From positions 6,638,501-6,702,500 of the forward strand of contig NC_084896.1 of assembly GCF_958979055.1 (NCBI RefSeq): a DNA stretch of 64,000 bases, read 5' to 3'. The notes beneath the pieces are model-generated. The model searched no databases, was not told the DNA's origin, and saw nothing but the letters and a program-made list of their open reading frames with translations. Source of the DNA: Alnus glutinosa (Eukaryota; Streptophyta; Magnoliopsida; Fagales; Betulaceae). The number at the start of each line of letters is the position of its first letter. Positions within the stretch are counted from its first letter, which is position 1. Shown piece by piece: positions 59,249 to 64,000 of this stretch. The translations under genes were made by a program, and so were the position numbers.

Positions 59249-59574
59249 GTTCCTAATTATACCTTTTGTGCACATATTTTAACTTTAATGATTTAAGAAT
59301 ACAGAATATGAATCAATTTTTTTTCTTCTTCTACTTTTGTTTTACCGTAAAGGTTAGAAGCTCCTAGAGGATTTTTGTCCTCCACCAATTGAAGTAGTCT
59401 AGTAGAGGTCAAAACCAAAAGAAACAACCTGTTGACCAAAAGAAATCAATAAAGAGATAAGTGAGACTTTTTGTCTTTTCTTCTATAAAAGGCAACAAAT
59501 ATTCCTAGAAACAAAAGAGGTGGATTTTTTTTCTTCTAGAATTCTCTTTTGTCTCTCTGGAAAACCGGTGCTAC

Positions 59575-59830
59575 CATCCCTCTTCCCAAATTGCAAATTC
59601 TGTTAAATCTTGACCAACGGCTAAATCCTTGCAATTTTTGTTCCTTCTTTTTCCTAAAAAAAAATAGGGATATTTTAAAAAATTTGACACATTTCCGTTA
59701 TGATTTAATGGAAAATTCAAATAGAGGGGGGAAGTTATAACAAAAAAAAAAAAAAGTGTAAAATGGATACACTAAATTGACAATTTTTAAAGTTTATGAG
59801 TATGATTACAAAAGTGATGAAAGATCAAGG
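59575..59830. repeat. Partial copy of the long-inverted-end element
   Basis: AATTCTGTTAAATCTTGACC, TTTGACACATTTCCGTTATG and ATGGATACACTAAATTGACA match 1185-1370. Only the right half is recognisable. A (CTAT)n run follows at about 59857-59884. Confidence 0.6.
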
Positions 59831-59865
59831 TGGTAAGTGAAGTTTTTCCCCTCTCTCTATCTATC

Positions 59866-59884
<19 letters not shown>

Positions 59885-59896
<12 letters not shown>

Positions 59897-60610
59897 GTTG
59901 AACATGACTAAGAGGACTTGCTTTTACAAATTATGCATTTGATTAATAAATCATTTATTTCGTTTTGAGCAGAATTTCATAGTCTCTTGGCTAATTTGGA
60001 TTGGTCTGGCCTTGGTGATAATCTTTCCTTAAAATCTACTATGTATCACTCCTATTTTGCCTATGACATATATAGATACCCTTTCATACTCACGGCTCAT
60101 TTCTTCCTGGGACTTATCATTCGGACTGGGATTTACAGTTCAGGTGGTATCTCGAGTACAGAAGTAAGAGTTTAACACATGAATGAATAAAATAAAACAA
60201 TAACAGTGAAGAACTTATAGGAGGCTTTAACTGTTGACATACAGTCTTGAAGAGACAACAATATTATCTTCTTTTACCCATTTTTCTTTAGTTTTGGTTT
60301 TTACTATATTTTCAACAAGGTAAAACTTATCAACAAAATCAAAACAGAGCATCTCTATTTCGACTTTACTTATTAATTTATTCCAATGACTTAAGAATTT
60401 TTTCTTTTGCTCGAGGTTGAACCTTTTTCGATAAACCCATTTTTTTTCAATATTAGCTTCAGACTCAATAACTTCAGACCTAAATTTAAAATACAATGAG
60501 AAACCTGTGCATAGCATGGGTTAGAGCTTAGTGTTTTGTCCGTAATGCGTGGATTTATAAGCTATACATGCAGAAAGATGATAATTTAAGCTAAATTTCT
60601 TTCTAGATAT
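59885..60610. other. Intergenic DNA, no gene recognised
   Basis: One minus-strand open stretch (60227-60517) is Lys/Glu-rich and resembles no known family. Nothing else is supported. Confidence 0.45.
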
Positions 60611-60615
60611 ATAAC

Positions 60616-61648
60616 TAGGGGTGTACATGCGGATGCAGATGTTTATTTGCAGTATTTATAACTTCATCTGTACCATATTCTTACAAACCGCATCCGTGTG
60701 ATTATAACGTTTATTATCCGCTATTCGCATGTTACATAATTGGTCTTCTGAGCCTTCTATGGGTCTCTAATATTAAAGCATATTTAAAAAAAAAATTAAA
60801 TAATTTGAAAATAATTTCGGTCAATTTTTAGTGTCCTGACTTGTTTTATAATTTTTTATAAGTCCTATTATTTTGAAATATATTGATTTCAAATCATTTT
60901 CTCCTTTTTGCCCAAGTATTTCATGAGAAAGTAATACAATCAACTGTATTAATGTAAATATAACTTATACCTAATCCAAAACGACATTATTTTGGTATTA
61001 AACACCAAAACGACGTCGGTTTGGTGAATTTATTAAATATAATATATAAAATATATATTATATATAAAAGGTATGCAGATACAACTGATAACCACATCCA
61101 CATACCCTAAAACTGCAATTTGCGTCTATAAGAAATGCTCCGAAAAAAAGCCGAGAATGATAAAAAGTTTCTCGGCATTTCTATTTATGCCGAGAAAAAT
61201 TAACCATTATTTAAATTTAATGATTTCCACTATAACATTTCTTTTCTTTTTCTTTTACATTATTATTACTTAGTAATAAATTTTCTCAAAAATATTTTTG
61301 AAATTGAATTCTAATGTAGTCATTGAAAAAAAGAGTGAGAATTAGAAGATTTAAAAAAAAGTTGAGTGTCAAAACTGATTTCAAAAGAATTTGAAAGTTT
61401 TAAAAAATTTTAAATTTTAAAGTTTAAAGTTAAGACTGATTTAAAAATAAAAAATAAAATAATATACCATAAATAATAATATTACCTCCCAAAACATTAG
61501 TTTGGATAATTTATACATAATTCAAAACATTGCATCATTTTAGAATTAAATACCAAAACGACGTCGGTTTGTTGAATTTATTAAATATTATATATAAAGG
61601 GTATTAATCGCATCCACATACCCTAAAACTTCAATCTGCGTTTACATA
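60616..61648. mobile_element. Possible hAT relic with an internal direct repeat
   Basis: It starts TAGGGGTGTACATGCGGATG, like a plant hAT end. A direct repeat carrying AAAACGACGTCGGTTT, TTATTAAATAT and CCACATACCCTAAAACT is present at 60967-61128 and 61512-61648. No matching right terminus or target duplication was found. Confidence 0.35.
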
Positions 61649-62092
61649 ATTAAGAATAGTAGAAATGGGCGATTAATATCTTCCCGCGTATCCATTCCTA
61701 TATAACATAAACAAAAAAGTAAACAAGTATATACATGCAGGCCATGCTCGCCATTGTAAAGACATATTCAAAACACACGGAATTAAGGGATCTCTGTTGA
61801 TTTGGTCCGATGAGAGACATATAGGAGTACTGCCAGAACGCTTCGGCCATTTCAGCTTCAAACATATATCTATCAATGTTCCGTACGCGCGTTCATTCGG
61901 GAATTGGCAAAAACCTACAGTAGATCGAACTGCACTGTTCCATTAAACAAACTCATCAAATTTGGCTGCATGTTAATTTATTACTTGTTAAAGAATGGTT
62001 CACTCATTAAATAAAACCATATTTGAAGACTTAGCAAGCCTTATGATCTTCTCCACAGAAGTTAAAACATAGACCCGTTCAGTGACTCGCCT

Positions 62093-62102
62093 TCATAAAT
62101 AG
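62093..62102 (+). promoter_or_regulatory. TATA box of GLP-F
   Basis: TCATAAATAG, preceded by AAAACATAGACCCGTTCAGT, a diverged form of the proximal module of GLP-B, C and E. The first ATG is 88 bp downstream. The distal block was not found upstream. Confidence 0.65.
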
Positions 62103-62189
62103 TCGTCTTCCAATGCAACATTTCTCACCCCTCACCCAATAAGCAAGAATACAAAGCTAGCATACTCAAAGCTGGAGATAACCTCAAAA

Positions 62190-62940
62190 ATGATGAAAAG
62201 CGTTCCTAACTACCTGGTAACCGTGCTCGTCTTGGCTTTGGCATGCTCTCTTGCCTCTGCATATGACCCCAGTCCTCTGCAAGATTTCTGCGTTTCAACC
62301 AATGATTCTGCTTCTGGAGGTATGAAGTCATTTGAAGCATTTGTCCATAATATTGTATTTTTGCTCGATTCTTTTTATATACCTGCTTTTCCATCTCCAT
62401 GCAGTATTTGTGAATGGAAAGTTCTGCAAGGACTCCAAGCTTGTCTCTGGCAATGATTTTTTCTTCTCCGGACTAAACATTCCCAGAGACACGTCAAATC
62501 CACTTGGATCGACGGTCACTCTCCTCAATATGGACAAAATACTAGGCCTCAACACTTTAGGCATATCCTTGGCTCGCATTGACTTTGCACCATACGGCCT
62601 AAATCCTCCCCACATTCACCCTCGTGGAACCGAGATCCTTGTAGTCCTAGAGGGTACTCTATTAGTTGGCTTTGTCACATCCAACACAGATAACCGTCTC
62701 TTCACCAAAGTTCTTAACGCTGGAGACGTCTTTGTCTTCCCAATTGGTCTCATTCACTTCCAGTTTAATACTGGGCATACCAATGCCGTAGCCATTGCCG
62801 GTCTCAGCAGCCAAAATCCTGGGGTCATCACCATAGCAAATGCAGTCTTTGGATCTAATCCTCCAATCAATCCTGATGTTCTTGCCAAGGCCTTCCAACT
62901 AGACAGAAACATGATTAATTATCTTCAGAGAAAGTTCTAG
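62190..62940 (+). CDS. GLP: GLP-F: germin-like protein, intact, 221 aa
   Basis: Exons 62190-62319 and 62405-62940, with an 85-bp phase-1 GT-AG intron. Two ATGs open the gene (MMKS...); aligned to the siblings, the second is equally possible. The signal peptide ends SLASA, then [10 protein letters not shown]. Cys34 and Cys51, His113, His115 and Glu120 (HIHPRGTE) and His161 ([16 protein letters not shown]) are present. It belongs with GLP-D in a separate branch ([20 protein letters not shown]), distinct from B, C and E. It is the likely source-type of the truncated GLP-D copy and the only complete member of that branch here. Confidence 0.95.
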
Positions 62941-63419
62941 TGGGAAAATAATTAGAATAATATTTGTAATTGCCAATAATGAATCATTAGATGGTTCAGA
63001 TAGAGCTTGCCATTATTCCCTTCTTGTAACACCATATCAATAACTTTAATGAATCAAAATTCTTTCTTATATGCTGTTTCTCCTTTTTCTTTTTTTGTCA
63101 CGAAATGATAATTGAGGTAGAACAAGTGCACAATTAAAGTTAATTACATTATGAATCCAAATGTTTGAGACATCACTTTTAACTTCTCTCGATACATGCC
63201 CTTCATATATTACAACTCACATGAAATACCTTTTAGACAATTGTGAACTCTACTTTGTGAAAATTAGGGATTAATTAATAGGAAAATGAAAATGATGTAC
63301 TTTGTAAATACATGCATATAAAAGACAGTGAAAAATGATTGCATCGTTGGACAGGGTACACTGGGACGTGCGGGATAACGATCATGGGCTTACTGTACAG
63401 GTTAACGCTATGGTCAAAG

Positions 63420-63477
<58 letters not shown>

Positions 63478-64000
63478 GTTTGGCCTTGACGTACATCCCA
63501 GTGTTTAATTAGTGGTCACTTTAGGCGTATGTCACTAGCAGCGTGGGACATCCGAGGTCGGACTCTTTCGAGCTACAATTGATGGATGCTAGCGTACAAT
63601 ATACAAGGAACTAGTATTGTATTACAGGTCCCTTGGGATAGAGCCAACTTTGCGGGAAGGGGTTAATATCTCGAGTAGACTATATGGAGTTTAATTATGA
63701 CATGATTCTTTTATTACTGCATATACTTTATCTATATTGCATTCATGATCTTTTTATCAAATAAGGAACTATAAATTTACATTGGTGCATGTGATTTAAA
63801 TTTTAAACATTTCAGTTCACCAAATTAAAACATGTGCACCATGTGTATTATTACTTACTAAGTCGTAGACTTACACTTGTATCTTTTCCACCTATGAAAT
63901 ATGTGTTGTTTCATAGTTGGGACTACCTTTAGATGTCGGATTTAAGTTGAACCTCCAGGCAAATGCGGCTGATTAGCTTAGTGATATCGATCTGTTTAAT
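62310..64000 (+). repeat. Segmental duplication, copy 2 (GLP-F unit)
   Basis: It matches 35460-37235 from the last bases of exon 1 to the window end. The T tract at 63421-63474 is about twice as long as in copy 1. The downstream DNA (63360-64000) has no recognised gene. Confidence 0.9.

Overview
This is nuclear DNA of a flowering plant, most likely a woody eudicot. It is AT-rich, with short spliced introns, plant transposon families (hAT, CACTA, Ty1/copia, Ty3/gypsy-type LTRs, MITEs, a tRNA-derived SINE) and long microsatellites. The species cannot be named from sequence alone. I see no rRNA, true tRNA, CRISPR or bacterial-type operon.

The host genes form one tandem cluster of germin-like proteins (GLPs, secreted cupins). 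Six loci are visible. GLP-A (minus strand, 7182-16859) is disrupted. GLP-B (25200-25968), GLP-C (30825-31640), GLP-E (55429-56304) and GLP-F (62190-62940) are intact two-exon genes on the plus strand. GLP-D (about 35460-36092, plus strand) has lost its promoter and most of exon 1. The intact genes share a signal peptide, two N-terminal Cys, a His-x-His...Glu...His metal site, a phase-1 intron at the same codon and a TATA box. B, C and E also share a proximal promoter module.

Most of the rest is transposable elements. 1-772: 3' end of a decayed copia element. 773-7157: dispersed repeats, MITEs, a SINE and a non-autonomous hAT that ends 24 bp from the GLP-A stop codon. 8032-16744: an 8.7 kb hAT element with a perfect 8-bp target duplication, inserted in GLP-A exon 1; it carries a broken transposase and a 4.5 kb solo LTR nested inside it. 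18613-23445: a CACTA element with palindromic G-box-like subterminal repeats and oppositely oriented telomere-like arrays, inserted in an older CACTA transposase relic. 23680-24330: old repeat relic. 29040-29950: element with long inverted termini. 32195-33310: second copy of the repeat at 773-2720. 33967-35453: inverted LTR fragment that truncates GLP-D. 37618-47816: a young, complete, non-coding LTR retrotransposon with two 3195-bp LTRs. 48106-51041: a second CACTA element carrying one exact exon of a xanthine dehydrogenase-like gene. 51475-53130 and 56533-58745: inverted LTR fragments; the latter hold tandem hairpin arrays whose stems covary.

The window therefore records repeated tandem and segmental duplication of GLP genes (D and F units are near-identical over at least 1.6 kb) against heavy nested transposon insertion that has inactivated at least two of the six copies. 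The strongest candidates for something undescribed are the hairpin arrays in the LTR fragments, the telomere-like arrays inside a CACTA element, and the exon capture by the second CACTA element.
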